Numbered from the stretch's first letter, positions 51,001 through 61,221 are shown. The stretch is DNA of 64,000 nucleotides from Planococcus shixiaomingii (GCF_030413615.1 NZ_CP129236.1:2278001-2342000), one strand, 5' to 3'. The notes: a model not told the origin generated them from the letters alone. Translations and numbers: made by a program.

Positions 51001-54000
51001 TTACACCCTTTCGCCAAGCAAATTTGAGTACCGATCTTTCCATTCTGTCAATCTTTCTTGTTCTTGGAGAAGCGTCCGCTCTGAATCGATTTGGTCGACC
51101 GCTTGGCGTAAAATATGCTGGCGCAACCCTTCCGCTTCCTGTTCGATCCAAAATTCCGCCCATTCGCCAAGTTTCACTTTTTCTCGGTCCAAATATCGCA
51201 AGGCATCCGGTTCCATTAAAGCTTGCAAAGCATCCCGGAGCTTTTCTTTATCGTTTTTCTCGAAAAAGCTTTTGTTATTTTTATAATACGGCTTTACTGC
51301 CGCGTAGTTTGCATTTTCAAACGGTTTATCTACCGTTAGCATGGCCGCTTCTTCCGGTTCGTACGGTGTGAAAGAAAAATCCGGATTCATGGCGATCAAT
51401 TTTTGGGTATCTTCTTTGAACCGTCCTGCCAATTTCTTTTCAATAAACTGCGCCAGCCGGAAATTGGTGACACGCAGTTCTTGTTGAAAATCAAAAGCCG
51501 TCATGTCCGTAATTTCCTCAAGCGCCGTGTCAAGTGCCTGCTGGGGAGATTTGCCGGCAAATCCCGATGGGTTGAACGCTTCTTTGAAGAAATCATTGAA
51601 TCGGTAAAATACCCGTTGATTGACGTAATAAAGAAGTTCATCCAATTCTTGCAGTGCTTCTTTTTCAAGCAGTTTGGCAATCGAAGCGCTGAACAAGATG
51701 CGCAATTGTTGCTCAAGCCGCTTTAATTCGTCCAGCCGTTCATCTTTTCGCAAAAGGTTTTTTTCGGTATGTTCGATCAAACTCCGGAAGCGATCAATCG
51801 CTTTTTGCTCTTCTTCCGCCAGGGACTGGACCGCCATGCCTTTTAGTTCATCTTTCAGAAAGTGCTGGAACGCTTCTTCAAACTGTGGCATACCGGACGT
51901 TTCCTTGTCCGATAACGCCTGCAGGCTGGAAACGCCGTAAAGCCGCGGGAACCGGATGCCGAACCGCTGCAATTCGTTGCGTACATAGGTTTCCACCGCT
52001 TCTTTTTCTTCATGGCTGTTTGCCAAGTCGATGGCGTTGACAACAAAGAACATCTTGTCCATTTCAAAAGCATCTTTGACCCGGCCCAGCTGAATAAGAA
52101 ATTCGCGGTCGGCACGCGCGAATGCATGGTTGTAATATGTGATGAACAAAATGGCATCGGCGTTACGGATATATTCGAAAGCCACATTGGTGTGCCGGGC
52201 GTTAATCGAATCTGCTCCAGGGGTATCCACAAGTGTTACACCGCTGCGCGTCAAATCGCAATCATAATAAAAATCGATTTCGTCTACAAAACAGCTTTTT
52301 TCTTCCTGAGCTACATACTCGCCGAATTCTGCCCGGTTGGCGCGGATAGTTTCCCCCAGGCTATTCTTGAATGACGGATAACCTTTATGAAATGCCGCGA
52401 TAAACGATTTATGCACTTGCTGTTCGGTTGCTTCAACTTTCGGCATTTCCGATGCTTTCTTGAATGCTTCTTCCAGCGTCGTAACTTCAACTCCAAGTGC
52501 GTGGAAAGAATTCCGGACATCTTCCGTCAACTGCACCGCGGTTTTCAAACGCACATCTGCAGTTTCGTGCGGATGCTTTTCGGATACTGGGCGGATCCGG
52601 TTAATGGTAGCCGTTGTCGGATTTGGCGAAACCGGCAGCACCTGTTCGCCAAGCAATGCGTTAGAAAACGATGATTTCCCGGCACTGAATGCTCCGAACA
52701 AGGCAATCGTAAATTCCTGGCCATCAAGCCTCGCCGCTTTACGCTTCAAGTACTGAGCGGTTTCTGCAAAGCCTTTGATAGGCGCTATCGCATCGGAAGT
52801 GCGAAGAGCTCGGCGCAATACGTCCTTTTCATCAAATGACGCCACTCTTTCAAGATCTTCGTGCTTCTTATTTTCGGGCGCAGCAACAATTTCCGTTTCC
52901 AGCATGGAAGGGTCGAATTTTTTCATGTCATCAATTGAAACATAAAAAGCCTTTTGCCATTGCTCTACTTTTTCTTCGGCCACCCGTTTTTGGGTCGGCA
53001 ATATCGCCGAAAAGTCGCGTTTCACTTTTTCTATGCGCTCATCCATTTCTTCTAATGTTCGGATTGCCAGCAGTTTTTGGTTTAACTGATTCGCTTTCAT
53101 GTCCATTTCTGTGCTGGCATCATCCGATAGCGCTTCGAATTTTTCTTTTTGGCCATTTTTCCAGCCATCCGTTTCGTTTATGAACCATTTCTGGACAGCC
53201 GAAGTAATGTTGTTGGCAAAGTTCAACACGGCATCACCCGATAACACAGCTCCCCGTGGAATCTGGTCTTCGACTACGGAAAACGGCACATCAAATTTCC
53301 GGTCATCAATGGAAAGCGCTTCTTCATCCGTCAACAAACCCGCATCTTTCAAAGATGTTTTCATCAACTTTTTCATGTGGTTTGAAATTTGGGAAGCAAC
53401 AACAACCGATAAGCGGTCTCCCACTTCTTTTTCCCTCAAATCGCGTTCTTCCTGTGTCTTTTTCCCACTGAACAACAACCCCACTTTGAAGTTCGGCTGC
53501 ACCGATTCCAAATAAGCGGTTAAGGCATTTCGCAGTTCGTACGGCATGATATTGGCGTTTTCCACCAGTTCTTTCCTTGCTTTCTCGAAACTCTTTTGCC
53601 AGTCAGCAAACTCCAGCACCGACATGCGCCTTGACACTTGGGCGACTTCTTTTTTCACATCTTCCCGCATTTCCCACTCTTCCGGTGTCAGCACTTCTTC
53701 AAAAGTATGGAGCCGTTCGATTTTTTCTTCTTCCAAGAAATGCAAATGCTCGTCCTTTAATTGCTGCAGCGCATGGCTTGTGGCTGTACCAACGTGTCCT
53801 TTCCAGCCTTCCATTGAAGAATCGACCAACCCTTTCACTTTTGCAAAATCATTGCCCGGAAATTCGTAGTCTTTTAGGGAGGTGAAGAAAATATCTTTTG
53901 GCACGACACCCCATGCCGCAAATGACTCGTGGACCGATTGCTTGAAGTCAGAAAAACTGAGTTCGCGGTCTTGGTGCTTGTCGATCTGGTTGACAATCAA

Positions 54001-54582
54001 GTACAGATCGGTGTATTTCTGCAGTTCTTTTGTAAAATTGAAATTCAGTTCTGATTGGACATGGTTGTAATCCATCACATAAAAGACCATATCGGCTACA
54101 TGAAGCGCTGATTCGGTCGACATTCGGTGGGCATCGTCCGTTGAATCAACGCCTGGTGTATCCATGACCGTAATGCCATTGGGCAGGACAGAATCTTTAT
54201 GGCCAATTTCAATTTGAGTGACGTCCCCGCTTTTGCAAAAGGCTTTGACAGCTTCAAAATCATAGTTTTCCGGAAAATAAACCGGCTTTTCATTTTTTCG
54301 GTTGACGATAGCAAAATCCGCATCGGCTTTTTGGACATTGACGATATTGGCACTGGTCGGTATTGGACTTGAAGGCAATAATGTCTCACCAGTCAATGCG
54401 TTAATCATCGATGATTTTCCGGAAGAAAAATGACCGGCAAAGCCAATGATGAAATTGTTTTTCAACACTTTTTTTGCAAACAGTTCCGCCTTGGCAGCCC
54501 GTTCTGTATCTTCGTTCTCCTCAAAGATTTGAAATAGTCGGGCTGTATCAATTAACTCTTTTTCGTATTCTAAAGCTGTCAT
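51001..54582 (-). CDS. dynA: Two-headed bacterial dynamin (DynA)
   Basis: 1193-residue dynamin-like GTPase, the same length as DynA (YpbR) of Bacillus subtilis, which is two fused dynamins that tether and repair membranes. The first GTPase has Walker A GHFSSGKSS (about residues 58-66) with DTPGVDSTDD and NQIDKH; the second, near residue 630, has GAFSAGKSS, DTPGADSIN and NAIDLA. Long helical stalk regions follow each. The ATG at 54582 has AAGGGG at 8 bases. It is peripheral membrane and cytoplasmic. Next to it is a sulfurtransferase gene. Confidence 0.95.
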   Translation of the reverse strand: MTALEYEKELIDTARLFQIFEENEDTERAAKAELFAKKVLKNNFIIGFAGHFSSGKSSMINALTGETLLPSSPIPTSANIVNVQKADADFAIVNRKNEKPVYFPENYDFEAVKAFCKSGDVTQIEIGHKDSVLPNGITVMDTPGVDSTDDAHRMSTESALHVADMVFYVMDYNHVQSELNFNFTKELQKYTDLYLIVNQIDKHQDRELSFSDFKQSVHESFAAWGVVPKDIFFTSLKDYEFPGNDFAKVKGLVDSSMEGWKGHVGTATSHALQQLKDEHLHFLEEEKIERLHTFEEVLTPEEWEMREDVKKEVAQVSRRMSVLEFADWQKSFEKARKELVENANIMPYELRNALTAYLESVQPNFKVGLLFSGKKTQEERDLREKEVGDRLSVVVASQISNHMKKLMKTSLKDAGLLTDEEALSIDDRKFDVPFSVVEDQIPRGAVLSGDAVLNFANNITSAVQKWFINETDGWKNGQKEKFEALSDDASTEMDMKANQLNQKLLAIRTLEEMDERIEKVKRDFSAILPTQKRVAEEKVEQWQKAFYVSIDDMKKFDPSMLETEIVAAPENKKHEDLERVASFDEKDVLRRALRTSDAIAPIKGFAETAQYLKRKAARLDGQEFTIALFGAFSAGKSSFSNALLGEQVLPVSPNPTTATINRIRPVSEKHPHETADVRLKTAVQLTEDVRNSFHALGVEVTTLEEAFKKASEMPKVEATEQQVHKSFIAAFHKGYPSFKNSLGETIRANRAEFGEYVAQEEKSCFVDEIDFYYDCDLTRSGVTLVDTPGADSINARHTNVAFEYIRNADAILFITYYNHAFARADREFLIQLGRVKDAFEMDKMFFVVNAIDLANSHEEKEAVETYVRNELQRFGIRFPRLYGVSSLQALSDKETSGMPQFEEAFQHFLKDELKGMAVQSLAEEEQKAIDRFRSLIEHTEKNLLRKDERLDELKRLEQQLRILFSASIAKLLEKEALQELDELLYYVNQRVFYRFNDFFKEAFNPSGFAGKSPQQALDTALEEITDMTAFDFQQELRVTNFRLAQFIEKKLAGRFKEDTQKLIAMNPDFSFTPYEPEEAAMLTVDKPFENANYAAVKPYYKNNKSFFEKNDKEKLRDALQALMEPDALRYLDREKVKLGEWAEFWIEQEAEGLRQHILRQAVDQIDSERTLLQEQERLTEWKDRYSNLLGERV

Positions 54583-54640
54583 ATAAGAATCCCCTTCGTC
54601 ACATACTGCTACCATCATATCATTTTTTTTATGGAAGCGA

Positions 54641-54671
54641 AAAAAATCCTTCCCTGAAAGGAAAGGATTTC
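54641..54671 (-). terminator. Terminator after the SDR gene
   Basis: Arms AAATCCTT and AAGGATTT (54644-54670) with further partial pairing, followed by six T on the minus strand. Confidence 0.8.
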
Positions 54672-54678
54672 TGACAGA

Positions 54679-55437
54679 TTAGGAAAAACCGTGGATCGTC
54701 ATACCGCCGTCGACAAATAAGGTCTGCCCCGTTATGTAGCTCGCTGCATCCGACGCCAGGAAAACGACAGGAGACGCCACTTCAGGCAGTTCGCCGACAC
54801 GCTTCATTGGCGTGACCGCCAAAATCGAATTCAAGTATTCTTGATCGTTGAGCAGTTTTTCTGTCAGCGGCGTTCTGAAGTACCAAGGACCAATGGCGTT
54901 GACACGAATATTGGACGGTCCCCATTCCATCGCCATCACTTTCGTCATTTGGATGATCGCCGCTTTGGAAGCCGCATAAATGATGCCAGTTTTCAATGCG
55001 CGTTCACCGCCGACCGAACTGATATTGATGATCGAACCTCCGCCGTTCAACTTTTTCGCCACTTCCTGGGAAAACATAAAAACACTCTGAGCGTTCGTAT
55101 CCATAATTTTATGCCACTCGACGTCTGTGGCGTTTGCCAGCGAAGAGCGGATATTCATGCCTGCATTATTAACCAATACATCGATCTTGCCGAACTGCTC
55201 TATCGTTTTTTCAACGACGTTTTGAATTTGTTTGCGGTCGGTGATGTCTGCAACGCAAAAACTGGTCCGGTCGTTGCCGATTTCCTGCTGCACTTGCTGC
55301 AGGTCCTTTTCCGTTCGCGCAACTAGCATGACATTCGCTCCCGCTTCAGCTACCGCAAGCGCAATGGCGCGCCCAATCCCTTTCCCTGCGCCAGTAACGA
55401 TGGCTGTCTTGCCTTCTAAACTAAATGATTTCAACAT
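54679..55437 (-). CDS. SDR-family oxidoreductase
   Basis: 252-residue classical short-chain dehydrogenase. Cofactor loop [16 protein letters not shown], catalytic Ser in NISSVGG and YAASK (Tyr/Lys). The C-terminus [16 protein letters not shown] is typical of the FabG/gluconate-5-dehydrogenase group; the substrate cannot be assigned. ATG at 55437 with GAGGAGG at 7 bases; the extension upstream has no RBS. Monocistronic. Confidence 0.92.
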   Translation of the reverse strand: MLKSFSLEGKTAIVTGAGKGIGRAIALAVAEAGANVMLVARTEKDLQQVQQEIGNDRTSFCVADITDRKQIQNVVEKTIEQFGKIDVLVNNAGMNIRSSLANATDVEWHKIMDTNAQSVFMFSQEVAKKLNGGGSIINISSVGGERALKTGIIYAASKAAIIQMTKVMAMEWGPSNIRVNAIGPWYFRTPLTEKLLNDQEYLNSILAVTPMKRVGELPEVASPVVFLASDAASYITGQTLFVDGGMTIHGFS

Positions 55438-55566
55438 GCAATCCCCTCCTCTTTTCATTATAATCAAAAAGTTCTTTCTTTGGGCGGTGGATATTGTTTT
55501 TTCAATTTTAATGATCGCGTAAGAAGCATAAGTTTTTTTGACAAATGCAACCAGTTATTAAACAAA

Positions 55567-55603
55567 GTAAAAGGCCTTGAAAGCTTTGGGCTTTCAAGGC
55601 CTT
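55567..55603 (-). terminator. Terminator of the carboxypeptidase gene
   Basis: 14-bp perfect arms AAGGCCTTGAAAGC and GCTTTCAAGGCCTT with a 5-base loop, followed by TTTTACTTTG on the minus strand. Confidence 0.85.
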
Positions 55604-55609
55604 AATCTG

Positions 55610-57109
55610 TTACAACTGATAAATTCTTGTATACTTGTCTTCCAAATAAGAAGCCAAATGCTCAGCATTCAAGCCTTCGCCCGTGGCATCCTGTAAAATT
55701 TCAAGCGGCTTTTTCATGGCGCCGTGCTGATGGACATGTTTAGTCAGCCACTCGCGGATTGGAGCCACTTGCCCGGCTTCCAAAAGCTCATCGAAATTCG
55801 GTACGTCTTTCATCATGGCGTTTTTCAATTGGGCAGCATAAATATAACCAAGCGCATAAGACGGGAAATAACCGAAGCTTGCGCCCGCCCAATGGACATC
55901 CTGCAACACACCTTCTGCGTCGTTCGCCGGGCGGATGCCCAAGTACTCTTCGTATTTTTCGTTCCACAGCTTCGGCAAGTCGCTCACTTGCAAATCACCG
56001 TTGAACAGCCCTTTTTCCAGTTCATAGCGGATCATGATATGAAGTGCATAGGTCAATTCATCCGCTTCGATGCGAATCAACGATGGTTTGGATTCGTTGA
56101 TTGCGCGGTAGTAATCATCCAGCTCCACTCCGCTAAACTGTTCGGGCGCATGGGTTTTTAACAACTCGTAGTTGTTCTTCCAGAACAATTCATTGCGGCC
56201 GACAAAGTTTTCGAAAAACAACGATTGCGATTCATGGATTCCCATCGAAGCGCCATCCTCGACCGGCATGCCCGACAGTTCTTCGCCAAAATTCTGCTCA
56301 TACAGCGCATGTCCGCATTCATGGATCGTACCGAAAACCGCTGTCCGAAAATCTTTTTCATCGTATTTTGTCGTGATTCGGACATCGTGCCGGTTGATGC
56401 CGATCATGAACGGATGAACTGTCTCATCCAGACGACCCGCTTCAAAATCATAGCCCAGCTGTTCCAAAATTTTGTTGCTGAACTCACGCTGTGCATCTTT
56501 TGGAAATTGCTTGAACAAAAAATCAGTTTCGGGTTTAGCCTGTGAGTCCTGTATTTGTTTGACCAGCGGCACGATGCGGTCACGCAGTTTGCCAAATACA
56601 TCGTCCAGCACTTCCGTCGTCATGCCGGGTTCATATTGGTCGAGCAACGTGTTGTAGGGACTGCCGTTTTTCTCGCCCCAGTAACCGATCATTTTCTTCG
56701 TGCTGGCCACCAACTCTTCCAAATAGGGCTGGAACATCGAAAAATCAGATGCTGCTTTGGCATCTTCCCAGACCGATTCAGCTTTGGCCTGCAAAACGAC
56801 ATAGTTTTTGTATTCTTCGGGCGGAACTTTTTTGCTTAAATCATAATCTTTCCGCGCTTCTTCCACCGAACGGCGCATCACGGAATCTAGCTCGTCTTTT
56901 TTCGATTCCAGACTTGAAATCAGCTCGCCAAACTCATTTGATGTCGATAATTGAAACACTTCAGATGATAAAATGCCGATAGTTTCAGAACGCAAATCGG
57001 CGCCTTTTTTCGGCGCCCCTGTGCGAAAATCCCAATACAGCAATGAAATCGCTTCGTTGTAGCCGTTGATTTTCTTCAGATGTTCTGTAAATTGTTTTTC
57101 CATAGACAA
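55610..57109 (-). CDS. ypwA: Metallocarboxypeptidase, family M32
   Basis: 499-residue M32 carboxypeptidase, releasing C-terminal amino acids. The zinc motif is HECGH (in GTIHECGHALYEQ), followed by the family HESQSLFFENFVGR and IRIEADELTYALHIMIR. The start is uncertain: a TTG at 57109 has GGAGG at 7 bases, while the ATG at 57103 has it at 13, so I prefer the TTG. In Bacillus the YpwA gene is also next to ypvA, as here. Cytoplasmic. Confidence 0.93.
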   Translation of the reverse strand: MSMEKQFTEHLKKINGYNEAISLLYWDFRTGAPKKGADLRSETIGILSSEVFQLSTSNEFGELISSLESKKDELDSVMRRSVEEARKDYDLSKKVPPEEYKNYVVLQAKAESVWEDAKAASDFSMFQPYLEELVASTKKMIGYWGEKNGSPYNTLLDQYEPGMTTEVLDDVFGKLRDRIVPLVKQIQDSQAKPETDFLFKQFPKDAQREFSNKILEQLGYDFEAGRLDETVHPFMIGINRHDVRITTKYDEKDFRTAVFGTIHECGHALYEQNFGEELSGMPVEDGASMGIHESQSLFFENFVGRNELFWKNNYELLKTHAPEQFSGVELDDYYRAINESKPSLIRIEADELTYALHIMIRYELEKGLFNGDLQVSDLPKLWNEKYEEYLGIRPANDAEGVLQDVHWAGASFGYFPSYALGYIYAAQLKNAMMKDVPNFDELLEAGQVAPIREWLTKHVHQHGAMKKPLEILQDATGEGLNAEHLASYLEDKYTRIYQL

Positions 57110-57163
57110 GGCAATCCCTCCAATAAGTACTGAAAACCATTGTATCACAAAGAGTGGGACTAT

Positions 57164-59071
57164 TTAGACATTTTCCGCATGAACCGGAAGAATTGTCTGC
57201 CATAAATGTTCGATCGCCAATTCTTCTTCGTTCAACAGCAAGTGGATTTCTCCGTGGTCATTGGAAGTTCGGATCAAACGGCCGATGCCTTGTTGGATAC
57301 GCAGCTGCATGAACGGCAAATCGATTTCTTCCAGTGGATTCACGCTGAATTTGCGTTTCGCATCAAATACCGGGTCTTGCGGCGGAAACGGCAAATCGAC
57401 AATAATGACTTTCGTCAATGCATCTCCCGGCAAGTCCAATCCTTCCCACAAATGGTAAGAGCAAAGAACTTGGAAGTTGCCGTCCTGGAATTCTCTGACC
57501 ACCGTCGAAAGTTCACGGTCTCCTTCAAATTCGATTTTCACTCCATGCCCTGACGGCAGCGAACGCTTGAATCTATCCATATCCAGTTTGGATTTGAAAA
57601 GCACCAATGTTTGTTCGCCTGAAGCGAATAATTCAAATACACGCTGGTTTTTATCTTGTTGATGCAGCGGATGCTTGATCACTTTCATGACATCTTCATA
57701 GTCGAACGGCGATGGCACAGAAAATGATTGGTATTTCGGAATTCCTAAGCTATCGGATAAGTAACTGAAATCTTTTTGAATGGACAATGTGGCGGAAGAA
57801 AAGACAATCGGCACTTTACCGTCAAATAACTTTTCATCCAAAATATCTGTCACCAATCGCGGCATGATGACGAGCGTTTCCACTTCGTCTTTCACTTCCA
57901 GCCAATTGATGGCATCGCCTTCTTCAACAAATAAGCGCATTGAGAACGTGTACTTTTCAAAATATTCTTCAGCCATTTTCAGTTCGTATTCAGGGATTGT
58001 GTAAAGTTCCCCTTCAAAAACGAACTCTTCCATCATCCCATCAATGTGGCGGACCAGTCCTTTGCCAAGCGCAATCAATTCCGGTTTCTTATCAATGCCT
58101 TTCCGGTCTTCATCACTTGGAATCAAGCAGCTGCGAAGCGTCCGGAAAAACTCGTTATGCAAATCGATGCACGTTTCAATCATATTCAAGGTTTTTTCAC
58201 GTACGCCGTCAACCATAATGCTTTCAGTCACTTCAAGAAGTGTCCGCTCCTGCACTTCATACGTCAACGCACGCTGTGCAGCAAATTCCAATAAATGCCC
58301 TTCATCAAGCACGATCAACGAGGATTCCGGAAGCAATGGCGTCTGCCCTTCACGCTGGCGCGTTTCTTTTGTCCAAATATGCTCCATCAAGAAGTCATGC
58401 GAGCAAATGACCAAGTCGGTAGCTTCCCGGTAATGGTTGCGGTGAATCGTCTGTCCGCATTTATTGCGCAGCTCGCAGGCCGCACAGTTTTGGATCGGAT
58501 GGTAGTTGACCTGCTGCCATTCTTCGTCGGTGACATCCGGGAAACTCGAGCGTTCCCCGTATGGGAACGTATTTTGCATTGAAAAAGTTTTGTTGACGAA
58601 TTCCGGCAAGCTGTCTTGAATGTCATCCAAAAATTCGTCATCGCTGCGCTTTTGAGCACCTTCGAGACGCTGAAGACATAAATATTGATCGCGTGATTTC
58701 GCCAGGCGAACATCGAGATTCAAGTCAAACAAATCGTTAAGCCGGTCAATATCGCCGCCTTTTTTAACCAATTGCTCAATCAATGTTTCATCGGCGCACG
58801 AAATCAGTGCCGGTCTTCCCCGGTACCGGGCATAAGCGATAGCCGGCAGCAAATAGGCAAGAGTTTTGCCCGTGCCGACGCCGGCTTCTGCAAACAAGAC
58901 CGCTTTATCTTTTAACGCCTGTTCGATTTGAAAAGCCATAAAAATCTGTTCATCCCGCTCATCGTAGCCTTTTTCAGGGAGGACATCATAAAATATATCG
59001 CCGATCCATTCGCTGAGTGATTCAAAAAAAGTTTTGTCTTTTGTTAATAGAAATGGAATAGGTTGTCTCAT
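57164..59071 (-). CDS. ypvA: DinG/YoaA-type ATP-dependent helicase (YpvA)
   Basis: 635-residue XPD/DinG-like superfamily 2 helicase. Walker A is AGVGTGKT, the DEAH-type box is VLDEGHLL, and motif VI reads QGIGRLIRT. Cys residues CAACELRNKC and a Cys in KSRDQYLCLQ could hold an Fe-S cluster. ATG with GAGGAG at 5 bases. A 12-bp hairpin (59085-59122) stands between this gene and ypsC. It is likely to unwind DNA at damage or R-loops. Confidence 0.9.
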   Translation of the reverse strand: MRQPIPFLLTKDKTFFESLSEWIGDIFYDVLPEKGYDERDEQIFMAFQIEQALKDKAVLFAEAGVGTGKTLAYLLPAIAYARYRGRPALISCADETLIEQLVKKGGDIDRLNDLFDLNLDVRLAKSRDQYLCLQRLEGAQKRSDDEFLDDIQDSLPEFVNKTFSMQNTFPYGERSSFPDVTDEEWQQVNYHPIQNCAACELRNKCGQTIHRNHYREATDLVICSHDFLMEHIWTKETRQREGQTPLLPESSLIVLDEGHLLEFAAQRALTYEVQERTLLEVTESIMVDGVREKTLNMIETCIDLHNEFFRTLRSCLIPSDEDRKGIDKKPELIALGKGLVRHIDGMMEEFVFEGELYTIPEYELKMAEEYFEKYTFSMRLFVEEGDAINWLEVKDEVETLVIMPRLVTDILDEKLFDGKVPIVFSSATLSIQKDFSYLSDSLGIPKYQSFSVPSPFDYEDVMKVIKHPLHQQDKNQRVFELFASGEQTLVLFKSKLDMDRFKRSLPSGHGVKIEFEGDRELSTVVREFQDGNFQVLCSYHLWEGLDLPGDALTKVIIVDLPFPPQDPVFDAKRKFSVNPLEEIDLPFMQLRIQQGIGRLIRTSNDHGEIHLLLNEEELAIEHLWQTILPVHAENV

Positions 59072-59084
59072 AGACGCTCCTCAC

Positions 59085-59122
59085 AGAGAAACGGAAGAGC
59101 TGTCTGCGCCCTTCCGTTCTCT
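59085..59122. repeat. Hairpin between ypsC and the helicase gene
   Basis: AGAGAAACGGAAG and CTTCCGTTCTCT pair with one bulged A, around a 13-base loop. On the minus strand there is no T tract; the helicase RBS follows at once. It may modulate read-through from ypsC. Confidence 0.55.
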
Positions 59123-59128
59123 AATCTT

Positions 59129-60262
59129 TTATTTTTTCGGGCTTTCTCCCCAGAATTGGAACAAATCTGTCCGGATAAAACCGTTGAATAGTTTTCGTTT
59201 TTTTGTTGCTGGCTGGCCGTATAGTGTTTCAAAGCGCCCCATTGAAGAAAGCATATAAACCGACCAAGTCGGGTGTTTTGAAAACACATGACCCATGTCG
59301 CTGATCATTTCTTCGATAACTTCGATTTCACCGATTCGCTCGCCATATGGCGGGTTGCCGATGACAACGCCATTTTCTTCTTGGGTAGTAAAGTCCTTCA
59401 CTTGGCGCTGCTCGAACTGGATCAAATCAGCAAACCCTGCTTCTCTTGCATTTTCTTCAGCAATTTTCACCATGCGGTGATCGATGTCTGTACCAAGTAT
59501 ATTAAGCGGTTGATCGTAATTTGCCAACTCTTCTGCTTCGTTGCGGGCATCTTCCCAAATTTGAGTTTTCATCCATGGCCATTCTTCGCTGTCAAAATCG
59601 CGATTAAAGCCAGGAGCGATGTTTTGTCCAATCATGGCCGCTTCAATGACAATCGTCCCTGACCCACAGAACGGGTCAACGAACGGACGGTCAGGCGTCC
59701 AACGGGAAAGCTTCACAAGAGCAGCGGCCAATGTTTCTTTAAGTGGCGCTTCCCCTTGGTCCAGTCGGTATCCACGCTTGTGCAGGCCTGCTCCGCTGGT
59801 ATCGATTGACAACTGGACTTTGTCTTTTAAAATCGATACTTCAATTTTGAAGCGCGGACCAGACTCGTCAAGAAACGAGTTGCGTGCGTATGCTTTTTTC
59901 ATACGTTCAACAATCGCTTTTTTGACAATAGATTGGCAGTTCGGCACACTATATAAAGTCGATTTCACCGATTTTCCGGAAACCGGAAATTCAGCGTCAA
60001 CCGGAAGGAACTTTTCCCATTCGATCGCTTTTGTATTTTCAAATAGTTCATCGAATGTATAGGCATTAAATTCGCCGGCGATGATTTTTACACGGTCTGC
60101 TGTGCGGAGCCATAAATTGGCTTTAACAATTGCTTTTTCGTCGCCTTCAAAAAAGACTTTGCCGTTTTCAGTCTGGGTTTCATACCCCAGTGCTTTCACT
60201 TCGTCCGCAACGATCGATTCCAGACCCATTGCAGCTGTTGCAAGTAATTTAAATGTAGCCAT
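59129..60262 (-). CDS. ypsC: THUMP-domain RNA methyltransferase (YpsC, RlmL-like)
   Basis: 377-residue class I methyltransferase. An N-terminal ferredoxin-like/THUMP region (residues about 5-155) is followed by the Rossmann domain with FCGSGTIVIEA (SAM site) and NPPYGERIG (N-methylation NPPY motif). The family methylates guanosine N2 in 23S rRNA (RlmL-like). The ATG at 60262 has AAAGGAAG at 5 bases; the 21-codon extension upstream is unsupported. It lies directly downstream of rnpB, as in Bacillus subtilis. Confidence 0.93.
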   Translation of the reverse strand: MATFKLLATAAMGLESIVADEVKALGYETQTENGKVFFEGDEKAIVKANLWLRTADRVKIIAGEFNAYTFDELFENTKAIEWEKFLPVDAEFPVSGKSVKSTLYSVPNCQSIVKKAIVERMKKAYARNSFLDESGPRFKIEVSILKDKVQLSIDTSGAGLHKRGYRLDQGEAPLKETLAAALVKLSRWTPDRPFVDPFCGSGTIVIEAAMIGQNIAPGFNRDFDSEEWPWMKTQIWEDARNEAEELANYDQPLNILGTDIDHRMVKIAEENAREAGFADLIQFEQRQVKDFTTQEENGVVIGNPPYGERIGEIEVIEEMISDMGHVFSKHPTWSVYMLSSMGRFETLYGQPATKKRKLFNGFIRTDLFQFWGESPKK

Positions 60263-60342
60263 AATAACTTCCTTTCTTGATGCATGCCATTTTTTTGTTT
60301 TTAACGAGCAGCCGGCAATCTGCAATTAGATGCAATATGAAG

Positions 60343-60369
60343 AAAAGCTCTCCTAAAAGGAGAGCCTTT
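60343..60369 (-). terminator. Terminator of rnpB
   Basis: Arms GCTCTCCT and AGGAGAGC (60347-60365) with loop AAA, then TTTT on the minus strand. It is placed just after the RNase P RNA 3' end. Confidence 0.85.
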
Positions 60370-60383
60370 TTATCAGTTTAAAA

Positions 60384-60781
60384 CCAAAAGAAATTCTATA
60401 AGCCATGTTTTGTTTCCACGTACTCAAGCAGTTTGCACCTCGTACTAGTGGACGGCAACCATCTATCTGCGGGATTTTCTCCCGCCTCTTCCTCAGTTAA
60501 ATTCCTTTGGAAAAGTGCCCCTACCATAATTTGGGTTTCTCACTCGCGGGGTTTACCTCGTTCCACCTGCATAGTTTCCTATGCAGCTCCGTCACTGTGG
60601 CACCTTCAGGGTATTTCGACCATATCCGAAAACTTAGGTGTTCTACCCGCCGTCAGCTGTTTAAAGCTGCCCCAGCTTATTGTTTCGCTGAGCGCGATCA
60701 CTACGGCCATCTCAGGACCGTGTGAGCATGGACTTTCCTCTCCGGCGAGATGCCGGAGCGATTGCCAGAATTTCAAATGGC
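60384..60781 (-). ncRNA. rnpB: RNase P RNA, bacterial type B
   Basis: About 398 nt. Conserved core blocks are seen on the minus strand: GAGGAAAGTCCATGCTC, TGACGGCGGGTAG, GTGCCACAGTGACG, GGTAAACCCC, GAGAAACCC and, near the 3' end, ACAAAACATGGCTTATAG. The 5' and 3' ends pair as helix P1 (GAAATTCT at 60767-60774 with AGAATTTC at 60390-60397). It is the type B arrangement of Bacillales, in the gpsB-rnpB-ypsC neighbourhood. It is the catalytic RNA that matures tRNA 5' ends. Confidence 0.97.
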
Positions 60782-60787
60782 TTTACT

Positions 60788-60816
60788 AGTATACGTTATT
60801 TCGAGATAGAAAACAA
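60788..60816 (-). promoter_or_regulatory. Promoter of rnpB
   Basis: TTGTTT (60811-60816), 17-bp spacer and TATACT (60788-60793) on the minus strand. The start lies about 7 nt downstream, close to the P1 5' end. The promoter begins 6 bp after the gpsB stop. Confidence 0.82.
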
Positions 60817-60822
60817 CGAAAA

Positions 60823-61116
60823 TTACTCGTTGTTGAGTTTATTGCCAAACACATGATTTTCTAGGTGAGACAACCGGCGTAAAATATCGAAGTTGGTCGT
60901 GCCTGGAACCGGGCTCGCTTGCTTTCTCGGCATATCTTCCATTTCGGCGCGCAACCGTTTGTTTTCATTTTGAAGCTGCTCGATCTTTTTTGAGAAAATT
61001 TCATAATCTTGTATGATTTCGTCTAAAAAATGATCTACTTCGTCTTGGTTATAGCCTCGCATACCTGTTTTGAAATCTTTTTCCAAAATGTCTTTCGCTG
61101 TAAATTTAGTATCCAT
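60823..61116 (-). CDS. gpsB: Cell division protein GpsB
   Basis: 97-residue GpsB, a division-site adaptor related to DivIVA. The N-terminal domain has the signature [27 protein letters not shown] (in pieces: [14 protein letters not shown] and [10 protein letters not shown]), a coiled coil ([19 protein letters not shown]), and a short C-terminal helix ([17 protein letters not shown]). The ATG at 61116 has GGAAGGA at 5 bases. The promoter may overlap the terminator at 61222-61264 (TGC-TATACT on the minus strand). It links peptidoglycan synthases to the septum. Confidence 0.95.
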   Translation of the reverse strand: MDTKFTAKDILEKDFKTGMRGYNQDEVDHFLDEIIQDYEIFSKKIEQLQNENKRLRAEMEDMPRKQASPVPGTTNFDILRRLSHLENHVFGNKLNNE

Positions 61117-61221
61117 TATTATCGTCCTTCCATAAGGTAAAACTTCCATAAGCGTGAGAAATTCCCCGCAAATTGTTAGTTCGTTCAACCATAATTTATC
61201 AAATCAAAAACCGTTTATTCG

